A DNA stretch of 53,196 nt from Pseudomonadales bacterium (GCA_028281605.1 JANQJO010000106.1:1-53196), one strand, 5' to 3'. Positions 1-8,895 are shown, counted from the stretch's first letter. Notes: generated by a model from the sequence alone, not told the origin. Made by a program: numbers and translations.

Positions 1-179
1 AGACTCTCTGCTCCGCATACAGAGATTAATCGAACCAACAAAGGAGGTGAACTACAGCAAAATACATTTTTATTATTATTTTTCCTCGCTTTTTTACAAA
101 TGGGAAGAGTGCATTACTTTGTCTGGAGAATATACAGATATTACTTGCTCAATAGATAGATTCGCATGGACTCTGAATA

Positions 180-389
180 GCTGGTGATCCCGTACCTGTG
201 TTGTTCAATACGCAAAATATTCCAACAGATGCCGAGTTAAGCTTGCAAATTGTTTCCAGTTTAGAAGGGGTGTTGACTGTTAACCCGTTTTACAGCTCGG
301 GAGATCAATCATCAGCAACCTGGACTGCCAACGTGGCCTTCCCTTCAAGTTTTTCTCGAGGCTATGTGCAGGCGAGTTGGACACCATAG
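180..389 (+). other. Short unrecognised open frame, possible 3-prime gene fragment
   Basis: The frame runs from just after a TGA at 174-176 to a stop at 387-389, with a possible GTG start at 198. The product is Ser/Thr-rich and looks like a beta-rich extracytoplasmic fragment, but I recognise no family. A strong Shine-Dalgarno-like AAGGAGGTGA lies at about 41-50, far upstream and in front of no open frame, so this may be the remains of a longer, broken gene. I see nothing else in bases 1-449. It may not be a real gene. Confidence 0.2.
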
Positions 390-449
390 ATGTCACAGAT
401 CATCAGCGGATATTGGTCTAACGGGAAGGAGTCACAGAATTTGCTCTGA

Positions 450-1010
450 TTAATGCGTAATACCTTCACGTTTAAAAACAGCCCAAATGGTTTGTAGAAT
501 GATATAAAGGTCGAATAAAACAGATTGCTTTCTGGCGTATTCGATTTCGAACTTGACTTTCTCTGGAATGGCCAGTTCGTCTCTGCCATTGACTTGTGCC
601 CATCCGGTGATACCTGGTTTTAATAGGTGTAGATTGTTTGCGGTTCTCAGTGCAATTAAATCTTCTTGGTTGTGTAGAGCGGGTCTAGGCCCAACAAAGC
701 TCATTTGTCCTATCAGTACAGACCACAACTGAGGGATTTCATCTAGGCTGGTTTTTCTTAAAAAGCGTCCTATTGGGGTGATGTAGTGCTCACTGTTGAT
801 TAATAAATGGGTTGCTAGTTCTGGTGTGTCAGTCCGCATTGTCCTGAATTTGGGCATCAGAAATAATCCGTTGTTTTGGCTAATGCGTTGTGACCAATAT
901 AGTATAGGGCCTGGACTGGTGCTTTTGATCAGTAGTGCAAGCAGTAATGCGGGTATAAAGAGAGTGGTGATTAGGATTAGAGAAAATAAGACATCAAATA
1001 AGCGCTTCAT
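450..1010 (-). CDS. Undecaprenyl-phosphate sugar-1-phosphate transferase (bacterial sugar transferase family)
   Basis: This would be the initiating enzyme of repeat-unit synthesis. It transfers a sugar-1-phosphate from a nucleotide sugar to undecaprenyl phosphate at the inner membrane. At about 186 residues it is the short, PglC/WcaJ-catalytic-domain-only form. It has one N-terminal hydrophobic re-entrant helix after MKRLFD, then PKFRTM, the RKTSLDEIPQL catalytic segment and GPRP, all hallmarks of PF02397. I chose ATG at 1010 because the family begins with K-R-x-F-D; a TTG at 1019 would add three residues. It is divergent from the export gene at 1175. The sugar used cannot be read from the sequence. 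Confidence 0.9.
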   Translation of the reverse strand: MKRLFDVLFSLILITTLFIPALLLALLIKSTSPGPILYWSQRISQNNGLFLMPKFRTMRTDTPELATHLLINSEHYITPIGRFLRKTSLDEIPQLWSVLIGQMSFVGPRPALHNQEDLIALRTANNLHLLKPGITGWAQVNGRDELAIPEKVKFEIEYARKQSVLFDLYIILQTIWAVFKREGITH

Positions 1011-1081
1011 GGTGAGCAAGTATAATAATAAATACCGAATATCACCAACAGTTGTCTGTTTTATTCGGTGTTGTTAGTAGT

Positions 1082-1109
1082 TGGCCAAAGGTCTAAAGCC
1101 TTCTATAAT
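1082..1109 (+). promoter_or_regulatory. Sigma70-type promoter of the export gene, copy 1 of a repeated promoter core
   Basis: A -35-like TGGCCA at 1082-1087 is followed by a 16-nt spacer and a perfect TATAAT at 1104-1109. The core reads CTAAAGCCTTCTATAATGCC. Nearly the same core recurs at 12179-12206 and 20025-20052, in front of other parts of the polysaccharide locus. The leader to the ATG at 1175 is about 60 nt. Confidence 0.6.
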
Positions 1110-1174
1110 GCCGTCAACAGTTATTCTAATTATCTATCGTATTGATTTACTTGTAAGGGGGGTTGATTGACAGA

Positions 1175-4024
1175 ATGTTACAAACTGTCTTAACTAAGTG
1201 GTTTTTAAAGCTCACCTGTCAGCTTTTGTTGAGTTGTATAGTGGTTTTATCCTCAGTGCCGTTGTTAGCGGTGACGTCTGAGCAAATTGAGCAATTCAAG
1301 CGGCTTTCTGCGAGTGAACAAAAAGCGTTGGCTGCTTCATTGGGAATTACCTTGCCAGGAGGTTCTAGTACTGCGTCTGCATCTTCTTTTACCAATACGC
1401 CAGAAGTGGTTGAACCTAGGGTGCTTGATCGATCGTTTGTTGCGACCAAACCACAATTGCAGCCGTCGCAGCAGTCGCAGCAAAAGAAGCAAGAAAAAAC
1501 AAATGAAGAAAAAGTCGCTGCAACACTGAAGCCTTTCGGTTATAGTTTGTTTGCAGGTAAACCTTCTACATTTGCCCCTGCGACTGATATTCCTATGCCG
1601 CTTGATTATATTATTGGCCCAGGCGATGCTGTCATTGTACAACTTTATGGTAAAGAAAACCGAACGCATGAACTGGTGGTGAATCGAGAGGGCGTTTTGC
1701 ATTTTCCAGCCGTAGGGCCTCTTAGTGTCAATGGCTTAAACTTTGGAGAGTTAAAAACTCGATTGCAAGAACTGGTCGCTGAACAAATGATCGGTATCAA
1801 AGTCAGCGTAACCATGGGAAAATTGCGTTCGATTCGTGTGTTTGTGTTAGGGGAAGCGTATCGGCCTGGTTCTTATACTGTTAGTGCTTTGTCAACCTTG
1901 ACCAATGCCTTGTTTGTCAGTGGGGGTGTCAATCCAGTTGGTTCCTTACGTTCGATTCAACTGAAGCGCAAGGGGCAGTTGGTCACAACTTTAGACTTGT
2001 ATGACTTATTGCTCAAAGGTGATACTTCTAAGGACGCACGCTTGCAGCCAGGTGATGTGTTGTTCATTCCTCCGGTGGGTCGTACCGTAGCCGTTTCAGG
2101 AGAGATTAAAAGGCCGGCCATTTATGAGCTCAAAAACGAGCAGACAGCTGAGCAGCTGATTGAGGTGGCTGGTGGTTATTTGCCAACTGCTTACCCCAAA
2201 GCCTCGCGTATTGAACGCATTGATCAGCGAGGGAATCGTACGGTTTTGGATTTGAATTTATTAACGCCGCGGGGTAAAAACAAAAAGTTGGCTGATGGCG
2301 ATCATATGAAAGTCTATTCAGTTTTGGATAAGCTGGAAAATGTGGTTGTTGTCAAAGGTCATGTGCACCGACCTGGCTATTTTAAATGGCGCAAGGGCTT
2401 ACGAGTTTCTGATGTGATAGGAGCTTTATCTGATTTAAATGTCAATCCGGATTTGCGTGTGGCTTTGATTAAGCATGAACGTGGCCCAGAACGTTTATTG
2501 GCTTTTGAATGGTTTCATTTAGGTCGTGCTTTGAAACAGCCGGGTAGTGTCGCTGATCGCGTGCTCTCGCCTCGGGATGAAATTATTGTGTTTGCAGCGG
2601 GGGATAAAAATCGCTCTGTTCATTTGGCTGACTATTTAAAACAGTTGGAACAGCAAGCGAAGCTCCATGAATATCCTAAGCTGGTTAAAATCTTTGGTCA
2701 TGTCAAATCGGCCGGTGTTTATCCATTGGCGCAAGCCATGACAGCCCAAGCATTGGTTAAATTAGCAGGTGGTTTAAAGCCTGAAACACAAATGGATATT
2801 GCTGTTTTAGCACGGCGTGAACCCAGTACTGGTCGCTATAGCTTTCAGGTTGTTCAATTATTAGAGCGTGTTAAGAGTAAAGAGCGTTTACGTCCTTTTG
2901 ATGAATTGTATGTCCTTGGCAGTAGTCAAAGCAGTGCAGAATTATTTGTCGATTTGTTAGGGGAGGTTAGGCGCTACAGCCGTCAGGGAGAAGTCAGTCC
3001 TATTGTGAGTGTCTCTGGTGCAGTTCGTTATCAAGGAGAATACCCTTATACTGAAAAGGCTCGAGTGAGAGATTTAATTGCTATGGCTGGAGGTTTGAAA
3101 GAAGAAGCTTATTTACTCTCAGGTGAATTGACTCGCCGGCGTATTGATGATGAGCAAGAGTTTGGTATCACACATATTAATTTGGTTTTGGATGAACAGC
3201 AGGGGCTCAGTATGAACATGGAGCTCAAACCAAGAGATCAATTATTAATTAAACGTATTCCTAATTGGAATGAACAGCGGGAGATAGAGGTTTCTGGAGA
3301 AGTACGTTTTCCAGGGCGTTATCCGATTTCCAATGGGGAAACGCTATCTCAGGTATTAGCAAGAGCAGGGGGGGTGACTGAGCAGGCTGATTTAAAAGGT
3401 GCTATCTTTCTACGTGACAGTTTAAAAGAAAAAGAAGCCAAGGTGCTGAAGGGTTTGCGTAAGCAGTTAAAAGAGGAAGTGTCACGGCTTGAACAGCAGA
3501 TCTTGGCTGCCAATGCTGAGCAGGCTGAACAACGTTTGCAAGGGAAAAAATTATTGAATGAATTAGAAACAACTGAAGCTTTGGGGCGCTTAGTGGTTGA
3601 TTTACCTGGCTTGCTGGAGAAGGGCAACTTGGCTTTAGATGTGGTGTTGCGTCATGGTGATCAAATTATTGTGCCTCCTGTGTTACAGGAAGTCTCGATT
3701 GTGGGTGAAGTGCAGTTTCCTAGTTCGCATTTGTATGTGAAGAACTTAAATGGTAAAGATTATTTGCAAAAAGGAGGGGGTGCGACTCGCTATGGCGATC
3801 AAAAGCGTGCTTATATCATTGGCCGGGATGGTAATGTCATGCCTTTGTTGAAAAACCGTTTTTTCTTGGTTAAGGCTTATAATCGAGTATTGCCGGGTGA
3901 TACCATCGTAGTGCCGAGGTACGTCGATAAATTAAGTCCACTGGTTTATTGGACCAAAATTAGTGAGATTGTCTTTCAGCTGGCGACAACGGCTGCAGCT
4001 TTGGAGACGGTGGGTGCGATCTAA
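1175..4024 (+). CDS. Wza-like polysaccharide export protein with seven SLBB domains
   Basis: This is a predicted outer-membrane/periplasmic polysaccharide export protein. A signal-peptide-like N-terminus (hydrophobic run ending near LLAVTS) is followed by a low-complexity Q/K-rich linker. The polysaccharide-export domain comes next (DYIIGPGDAVIVQLYG, about residues 145-160). Then come seven SLBB-type units recognisable by x-G-x-V/I-x-x-P-G-x-Y, for example GEAYRPGSY, GEIKRPAIY and GEVRFPGRY. A Glu/Lys/Gln-rich coiled coil of about 60 residues separates units six and seven. The length is 949 aa against about 380 for E. coli Wza. Start: ATG 1175, about 12 nt after GGGGGG; a TTG at 1163 would sit directly on the Shine-Dalgarno. 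No lipobox Cys is evident at the signal end. Confidence 0.9.
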   Translation: MLQTVLTKWFLKLTCQLLLSCIVVLSSVPLLAVTSEQIEQFKRLSASEQKALAASLGITLPGGSSTASASSFTNTPEVVEPRVLDRSFVATKPQLQPSQQSQQKKQEKTNEEKVAATLKPFGYSLFAGKPSTFAPATDIPMPLDYIIGPGDAVIVQLYGKENRTHELVVNREGVLHFPAVGPLSVNGLNFGELKTRLQELVAEQMIGIKVSVTMGKLRSIRVFVLGEAYRPGSYTVSALSTLTNALFVSGGVNPVGSLRSIQLKRKGQLVTTLDLYDLLLKGDTSKDARLQPGDVLFIPPVGRTVAVSGEIKRPAIYELKNEQTAEQLIEVAGGYLPTAYPKASRIERIDQRGNRTVLDLNLLTPRGKNKKLADGDHMKVYSVLDKLENVVVVKGHVHRPGYFKWRKGLRVSDVIGALSDLNVNPDLRVALIKHERGPERLLAFEWFHLGRALKQPGSVADRVLSPRDEIIVFAAGDKNRSVHLADYLKQLEQQAKLHEYPKLVKIFGHVKSAGVYPLAQAMTAQALVKLAGGLKPETQMDIAVLARREPSTGRYSFQVVQLLERVKSKERLRPFDELYVLGSSQSSAELFVDLLGEVRRYSRQGEVSPIVSVSGAVRYQGEYPYTEKARVRDLIAMAGGLKEEAYLLSGELTRRRIDDEQEFGITHINLVLDEQQGLSMNMELKPRDQLLIKRIPNWNEQREIEVSGEVRFPGRYPISNGETLSQVLARAGGVTEQADLKGAIFLRDSLKEKEAKVLKGLRKQLKEEVSRLEQQILAANAEQAEQRLQGKKLLNELETTEALGRLVVDLPGLLEKGNLALDVVLRHGDQIIVPPVLQEVSIVGEVQFPSSHLYVKNLNGKDYLQKGGGATRYGDQKRAYIIGRDGNVMPLLKNRFFLVKAYNRVLPGDTIVVPRYVDKLSPLVYWTKISEIVFQLATTAAALETVGAI

Positions 4025-4038
4025 ACTTTTTGATCTGA

Positions 4039-4158
4039 TTCATGGTTTTGGCCACCTGGGTTATCATTTCAGCTCTAAACAGGCTATCCATAGCCTTTAC
4101 GTGGCCATCCGTGGTCGCGAGTCGCTTACATGATGACCAAGGTGGTCAAAACTATGAA
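4039..4158. repeat. MITE-like element with 29-bp terminal inverted repeats
   Basis: The arms at 4039-4067 (TTCATGGTTTTGGCCACCTG...) and 4130-4158 are reverse complements at roughly 25 of 29 positions, giving a 120-bp element in the gap between the export gene and the aminotransferase gene. A single end of the same family is at 47489-47518 (26 of 30 bases matching 4132-4161). It codes for nothing. It could also act as a terminator-like structure for the export gene. Confidence 0.6.
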
Positions 4159-4203
4159 TAAAGGTTAACTTTATCAATTTCTGACTTTATCTATTAGGGT
4201 TTT

Positions 4204-5316
4204 ATGAGCAATACAGCGTTTATTCCTATTTCTAAACCTTCAATCACCGCGCTTGAAATGGAAAAAGTTACGGCTGCTGTGCGCAGTGGTTGGATCTCGT
4301 CATTGGGGCCGTTTGTCGATGGTTTTGAAAAAGCTTTTGCTGAATTTTGTCAAGTTGAGTATGCTGTTTCGGTGAGCAATGGGACGAATGCTTTGCACTT
4401 GGCTTTGGTTGTCTTGGGGGTTGGGCTTGGTGATGAAGTGATTATTCCTGACTTAACTTTTGTAGCAACGGCCAATGCTGTTACTTATACAGGTGCTCGC
4501 GTGGTGTGTGTGGATGTTGATGCTCAGACCTTGGTGATGGACCCGAAAGCCCTTGAAAAAGCTATTACTCCTAAAACTAAGGCGATTATTCCAGTACATC
4601 TTTATGGACATCCGGCTCCAATGCCTAATATTTTGAAAATTGCGCGTCGGCATAATATAGCGGTTATTGAAGATGCGGCTGAAGCTCATGGGGCTTGCTT
4701 GGATTCAAAGCCGGTTGGTGTGTGGGGCGATGTGGCAATTTTTAGTTTTTATGGTAATAAGAACTTTACGACGGGTGAGGGGGGGATGTTGGTAACCTCC
4801 CAATCGGAGATCAATCATCGTGCTCGCTATTTACGAGATCATGCGATGTCCGGTGATAAGCGTTATTGGCATGAAGTTGTGGGCTTTAACTATCGGATGA
4901 CCAATTTACAGGCAGCATTAGGGGTGGCCCAATTAGAGCGAGCCGAAGAAATATTAGAGAAAAAGAAAAACATTTTTAAGCGTTATCATGAAAATTTATC
5001 CGAGCTTAGTGGAGTAACATTAAACCCGGTTGCAAGCAAGAACGTTGAACCTGTGTACTGGATGATTTGTTTTCAGCATAACTCCTTTACTGAAAATGCC
5101 CGTAATGCCTTTATGGACCAATTGAAAAAAGAGGGTATTGATAGTCGTCCGTTTTTTTATCCAATCTCGATGATGCCCATGTATGATTACGTGAAAGCGG
5201 AGACACCTGTAACCTATGCTGTGTCCGTTAAGGGTTTAAATTTGCCATCTTATGTGGATTTAAGTGTTGAAGAGATTGACAAGATTTGTGTGGTGATTAA
5301 AAAATTGTTACAGTAG
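4204..5316 (+). CDS. DegT/DnrJ/EryC1/StrS PLP aminotransferase, GDP-perosamine synthase-like
   Basis: This is a sugar aminotransferase of the StrS family. It likely converts GDP-4-keto-6-deoxymannose to GDP-perosamine, since a GDP-mannose 4,6-dehydratase is encoded at 23860. The 370 residues match the family length. Visible features are the N-terminal SGWISSLGPFVDGFE, SNGTNALHLAL, the PLP-contacting IEDAAEAHGA, and the Schiff-base lysine K186 in FYGNKNFTTGEGGM. The next gene is another DegT-like protein. Substrate assignment is by context and overall similarity; another 4-keto or 3-keto sugar is possible. Confidence 0.88.
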   Translation: MSNTAFIPISKPSITALEMEKVTAAVRSGWISSLGPFVDGFEKAFAEFCQVEYAVSVSNGTNALHLALVVLGVGLGDEVIIPDLTFVATANAVTYTGARVVCVDVDAQTLVMDPKALEKAITPKTKAIIPVHLYGHPAPMPNILKIARRHNIAVIEDAAEAHGACLDSKPVGVWGDVAIFSFYGNKNFTTGEGGMLVTSQSEINHRARYLRDHAMSGDKRYWHEVVGFNYRMTNLQAALGVAQLERAEEILEKKKNIFKRYHENLSELSGVTLNPVASKNVEPVYWMICFQHNSFTENARNAFMDQLKKEGIDSRPFFYPISMMPMYDYVKAETPVTYAVSVKGLNLPSYVDLSVEEIDKICVVIKKLLQ

Positions 5317-5350
5317 GGCGTGTTGAAGTTCCAGAAATTGAGACACGCCC
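5316..5350. repeat. Hairpin formed on a solo end of a dispersed inverted-repeat family
   Basis: GGGCGTGT (5316-5323) pairs with ACACGCCC (5343-5350) immediately after the aminotransferase stop, so it could act as a weak terminator. The left 28 bases resemble the reverse complement of the right end of the 16729-16831 element (GTGTTGAAGTTTCAGAAATT core, about 24 of 28), so this looks like a residual end of that MITE family. Confidence 0.5.
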
Positions 5351-5365
5351 TAATATGAGCTGGTG

Positions 5366-6619
5366 ATGTTAAAAAAAAACTATAACTTTGTGTTAGATAG
5401 TCTCGATTTTTCTACTTTGTTAAAGAGCTTACAAAGCGCTTTTGCTGCTCGTTCCTCAAAATCTGTCCAACGTGATTTACTGCATACTTGGTTTGTAGAG
5501 GCTTGTGATCAAAAGTATGCTTTGGCTTATTGCAGTGCCAGAATGGGTTTGCATTGTTTATTGGCGCAATTGGGTGAAGGGCATCAGCAGGCGAATGTTG
5601 TTATTCCAGGATTTAGTTGTGTGGTGGTGTCGAATTCGGTACGCAGTGCTGGTTTAGAAGTTCGCTATGCCGATATTGATACTGCGACTCTAACGCCAGG
5701 TATTGAAGACTTTGCTAAGTTGGTTGATGATAACACGGTGGCCATTGTGGTTCAGCACGTTTTTGGCCTGGTTGACGAGCATATTGAGCAATTAAAGCAA
5801 CGATTTCCCGAGGTGAAAATTATTGAAGATTGTGCGCATGCTTTGGGTGGGTGCTTTGCAGATGGTCAAATGTTGGGTTCTAAAGGTGATTATGCTTTTT
5901 TTTCTTTTGAGCAATCAAAACCCATTAATGTTTGGACTGGTGGAGTTTTAGTTGGCAGTGATGATCGGGTATTTGCGGCCTTGCAGGCACAAGAAAGGCA
6001 ACTTGCTGTGGCCAGTGATGTCCATGATATAGGCTGTTTGCTAATAATTTGTCTGCATTTTTGTTGTTTTGCCAAGTTTGCAGGTGGTTTTGGTGTTTTG
6101 ATGCTCAGAGTGTTAGCCAAGTTGTTTCGGTTTAAACCCAGTATGAGCGTACAAGAGCGTCATGGGGTTTTTAATCCGAGTGTGGCTGTGAGATTTTCTG
6201 AGAGACGCTCAGCGTTTATTAATGAACAGCTTAAGTGCTTAGACAAGAATAAAAAGCATCGTCAGCAGTTGGTAGCTTGTTATCAAAAGCATTTGGGTGT
6301 TTCATTTAAATTGCCTTTCTACGCTATGGTGTTACGTTATCCTTTATTAGTTAATGATAAGAAAAATTTTATAGAGTCCTGTGCGCGTCAGGGCTTGCAG
6401 GTAGGGGAATGGTTCTCTACTGTGGTGCACCCGGCTGATCCTGCTATACCTGAATTTTGTTATCAAGCTGGTAGCTGTCCAAAAGCTGAGGCGGTTTGTG
6501 CGGCGCTGATTAACCTTCCGTTGGGTCTAAGGATCACTTTAGGTGATGTTGAAAAAATATGTGGGATTGTTTTATCTGCTAAGGATTTAAATTATGGAGC
6601 AAGCAAATTTTTGGGATGA
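5366..6619 (+). CDS. Divergent DegT/StrS-family PLP protein with an internal hydrophobic segment
   Basis: This is a fold-type I PLP enzyme of the DegT family. SARMGLHCLLAQL, IPGFSCVVVSNSVRSAG, IIEDCAHALGG and K185 in FSFEQSKPINVWTGG (Schiff-base position) are all visible, so it is probably catalytic. It is unusual in a roughly 30-residue, very hydrophobic Cys-rich stretch around residues 222-253 (GCLLIICLHFCCFAKFAG onward), which may tether it to the membrane. The sequence is poorly conserved compared with its neighbour at 4204. Start ATG 5366 (a GTG at 5363 is adjacent). Its 3-prime end overlaps the methyltransferase by 26 nt, implying translational coupling. The substrate is unknown. Confidence 0.75.
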   Translation: MLKKNYNFVLDSLDFSTLLKSLQSAFAARSSKSVQRDLLHTWFVEACDQKYALAYCSARMGLHCLLAQLGEGHQQANVVIPGFSCVVVSNSVRSAGLEVRYADIDTATLTPGIEDFAKLVDDNTVAIVVQHVFGLVDEHIEQLKQRFPEVKIIEDCAHALGGCFADGQMLGSKGDYAFFSFEQSKPINVWTGGVLVGSDDRVFAALQAQERQLAVASDVHDIGCLLIICLHFCCFAKFAGGFGVLMLRVLAKLFRFKPSMSVQERHGVFNPSVAVRFSERRSAFINEQLKCLDKNKKHRQQLVACYQKHLGVSFKLPFYAMVLRYPLLVNDKKNFIESCARQGLQVGEWFSTVVHPADPAIPEFCYQAGSCPKAEAVCAALINLPLGLRITLGDVEKICGIVLSAKDLNYGASKFLG

Positions 6620-7424
6620 GCGTTATGATCGTTACGGTCATACTGGGTGGTCAAATCAGCAGCTGTATGATTACGATCAAAAAAATCGTTTGAATTATTT
6701 TGCCCGTTTTTTATCAGGTCTAAAGTGTCAGCAGTTACTGGATATCGGGTGTGGGACAGGGGATTTTATTGCTTTGTTGGGGCAAATGTTCCCTCAAGCG
6801 AACATCAAAGGCTTAGATATTTCTCCTTTAACTGTACAAGCTTGTGCAGATAGATTTAAGCATAATCAAAATATTGAAATAGCAACAGCTGATATTACTC
6901 AGGCACAGTTGGGGACTGATATGTATGACTTGGTTGTTAGTATGACGGTCTTACAGCATATTACAGAAATAAAGACTTTGTCTAAAGTTTTATTAGATAT
7001 TCGTAAAAGCTTGGTGACAGAAGGCCGATTTGTTTTTTTAGAAAATGTCTATTCAAAGGGTGAAAATACTGACTATTTGAACCGCAGTTTTTCTAGAAAG
7101 GATTGGATTTCATTGTGTCAAGATCAAGGGTTTATAATTGAACACAGTGGCCCTTATCCGCAATGGGGAGTGGTCTTAGTTGAGGGCTTGCTTTCGAATC
7201 TTAATTATTTGAAGCGATTAGTGAAAAGAATGAAAGCCAGTGACAATCCTCAGTCATCTTATGCATCAAATCAAATGGCAGGTTCAACTGGCAGTGGACA
7301 ATTGAAAAAAGTATTGATGAAGCTGATGTTGAGTGCATCTGCGGTGTTGGATCGAAAATTGTCTGTTCCCGTGCCGAGATCTTTGGTTCGATATGAGCTG
7401 TTTGTTTGTAGAGCTGTGCCATAA
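6594..7424 (+). CDS. Class I SAM-dependent methyltransferase
   Basis: A methyltransferase probably acting on a sugar or polysaccharide intermediate. The glycine-rich SAM loop LLDIGCGTGDF lies near residues 47-57, followed by the acidic motif II KGLDISPLTV and a motif around YDLVVSMTVLQHI, the usual order of the Methyltransf_11/25 fold. The length is 276 aa, with a basic C-terminal third of unknown role. AAGGA at about 6582 precedes the ATG by about 7 nt inside the preceding gene. Acceptor and position of methylation cannot be inferred. Confidence 0.85.
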   Translation: MEQANFWDERYDRYGHTGWSNQQLYDYDQKNRLNYFARFLSGLKCQQLLDIGCGTGDFIALLGQMFPQANIKGLDISPLTVQACADRFKHNQNIEIATADITQAQLGTDMYDLVVSMTVLQHITEIKTLSKVLLDIRKSLVTEGRFVFLENVYSKGENTDYLNRSFSRKDWISLCQDQGFIIEHSGPYPQWGVVLVEGLLSNLNYLKRLVKRMKASDNPQSSYASNQMAGSTGSGQLKKVLMKLMLSASAVLDRKLSVPVPRSLVRYELFVCRAVP

Positions 7425-7527
7425 TTTTGTTTTAAAATTCGATTGCCAGCTTTAATTTTTATTATTAAAATGGATAGGAATTTATTTCGTGCTCGTTCCT
7501 AAATTCAAAATTATATATAAAACTTAA

Positions 7528-7655
7528 CTATAGCGGTTTTCAGAATGGTTAGATGTAGGCGCCGACGACTGAGAGCCGCTGAGTGTATAAATAATACATG
7601 ATGCGGTCGATCGAGGAAGGCAACAACCATCTAACCTTTCTGAAAGCCGCTATAT
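7528..7655. repeat. Tc1/mariner-type MITE with 27-bp terminal inverted repeats and TA flanks
   Basis: Left end 7528-7555 (CTATAGCGGTTTTCAGAATG...) and right end 7628-7654 (...TTTCTGAAAGCCGCTATA) are inverted repeats with few mismatches. The inner ends TAGCGG and CCGCTA are each flanked by TA, as in target duplications of IS630/Tc1-mariner elements. The element is about 126 bp with no coding capacity. It lies in the 256-bp gap between the methyltransferase and acyltransferase genes, where I see no other gene. Confidence 0.75.
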
Positions 7656-7680
7656 GGCTTATGATTCGAGGTAAGAGTAT

Positions 7681-8877
7681 ATGGCCCATGCATATTCAGT
7701 GCAATTATCAATGTCTAGCTGCTCAAATAAAAGAGAAGGTTGGGTTCCCACAAAACAGCAAGCAAAAACTGTTTCGAATTATAAAGCCTATTTAGAAAAC
7801 TTAAAGCTTCAGTATCGAATAACGAACGTAGCGCCAGAAGATTTTCAAAAGTCATTAAGTATTTTGCAAGAAGGTATGAGGGATGGTCCTTATAGCGAAT
7901 ATTGCAAAAAAGTTCCGGATGTTTTACCAGCAACACAAGGTGCATATGCGAATATGAGAACATTATTCCAATATCTACTTTGGGGGCTATCCTTTTTTAA
8001 GAACCTACGCGCTGAATTGATTAATGGTGATCAAGCTGTGTTATCAAAACCTGTTGTAGTTGCCATGGGTGGACATGATAGCGAAACAAATCCACCTGTT
8101 GTTTGTGATGCTATTAATCAACAGATATCAGGATTAAGTAAAATAGAGCTGACACGTGGAATATATAAACTTCTTGGGATCACCTGGTTAGTTCAAAAAT
8201 TAAAAGTCGTATTTATTAATCGTACAGGCTCGCTTGAAGAGAAAAGCAAATCATTAGCGAATCTTCAGCAGCGATTAAAAGAAGGGATGCATGCTGGAGT
8301 ATTCGTCGAAGGGACCTGTAATCCGGTACCAGGTAAGATAGGTGTTTGTAAGCCAGGTGTATTAGCAGTGGCCAGTGGTTTTGAGTTGAAAGACAGCCCT
8401 GCTCCTATAATACCTGCTTTGTTCCAATCTAAAGGGACAGATCCATGCGTTATATTGGGCAAGCCTATTGATCCTAGGGTATTGCGTGAGCAGGCTAAAA
8501 TATTGACTGGTGATCTTCAAAGAGTTACGTTTGTTGATAAATCAAAAACTCAAATTTATTATAATCAAATGCTCTCTCGTATCCAGTGTCTCTTGGTTAG
8601 GGAGCTTATACTGCGCTTAAACTCAAATTATGAAAAAGATGCAGGTTCAGAATTGTCAGAGTTTAATCATGATGCTGTAATTGCACTGTTGAAACTGGAA
8701 ACTTTATCGCCTTTCTTGTTTTTCAAAGTTGTATCAGTTAAGAAAGAAGCTGATATAAGAGCCGCTCAACCCGTGCTTGATCGTTTTTTTCAAGAACAGC
8801 GTCCAAGTATAAATACAGATTTCCTTAAGGAAGCGATACAGTCATTTATGGAATATCGTACTGCTCTTCATCGGTAG
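7681..8877 (+). CDS. Divergent PlsC-like acyltransferase
   Basis: I read this as a member of the glycerolipid/lysophospholipid acyltransferase superfamily. It shows a block-I-like GGHDSETNPP near residue 130, a block-II-like VFINRTGS, a block-III-like GVFVEGT near residue 207 and a block-IV-like PAPIIPALF. The usual HX4D catalytic pair appears as HX4N, so activity or chemistry may differ. The length is 398 aa with only modest hydrophobicity and no clear multi-pass membrane region. CGAGGTAA about 8 nt upstream supports ATG 7681. Next to polysaccharide genes it may acylate a glycan or lipid carrier. The family call is moderate, the role inferred. Confidence 0.6.
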   Translation: MAHAYSVQLSMSSCSNKREGWVPTKQQAKTVSNYKAYLENLKLQYRITNVAPEDFQKSLSILQEGMRDGPYSEYCKKVPDVLPATQGAYANMRTLFQYLLWGLSFFKNLRAELINGDQAVLSKPVVVAMGGHDSETNPPVVCDAINQQISGLSKIELTRGIYKLLGITWLVQKLKVVFINRTGSLEEKSKSLANLQQRLKEGMHAGVFVEGTCNPVPGKIGVCKPGVLAVASGFELKDSPAPIIPALFQSKGTDPCVILGKPIDPRVLREQAKILTGDLQRVTFVDKSKTQIYYNQMLSRIQCLLVRELILRLNSNYEKDAGSELSEFNHDAVIALLKLETLSPFLFFKVVSVKKEADIRAAQPVLDRFFQEQRPSINTDFLKEAIQSFMEYRTALHR

Positions 8878-8895
8878 CTCACCAAAGGTTTACAC

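Noticed and set aside
796..1077. Open frames opposite to the sugar transferase
   Set aside because: Antisense shadow of a well-supported gene; the other frame has family motifs.
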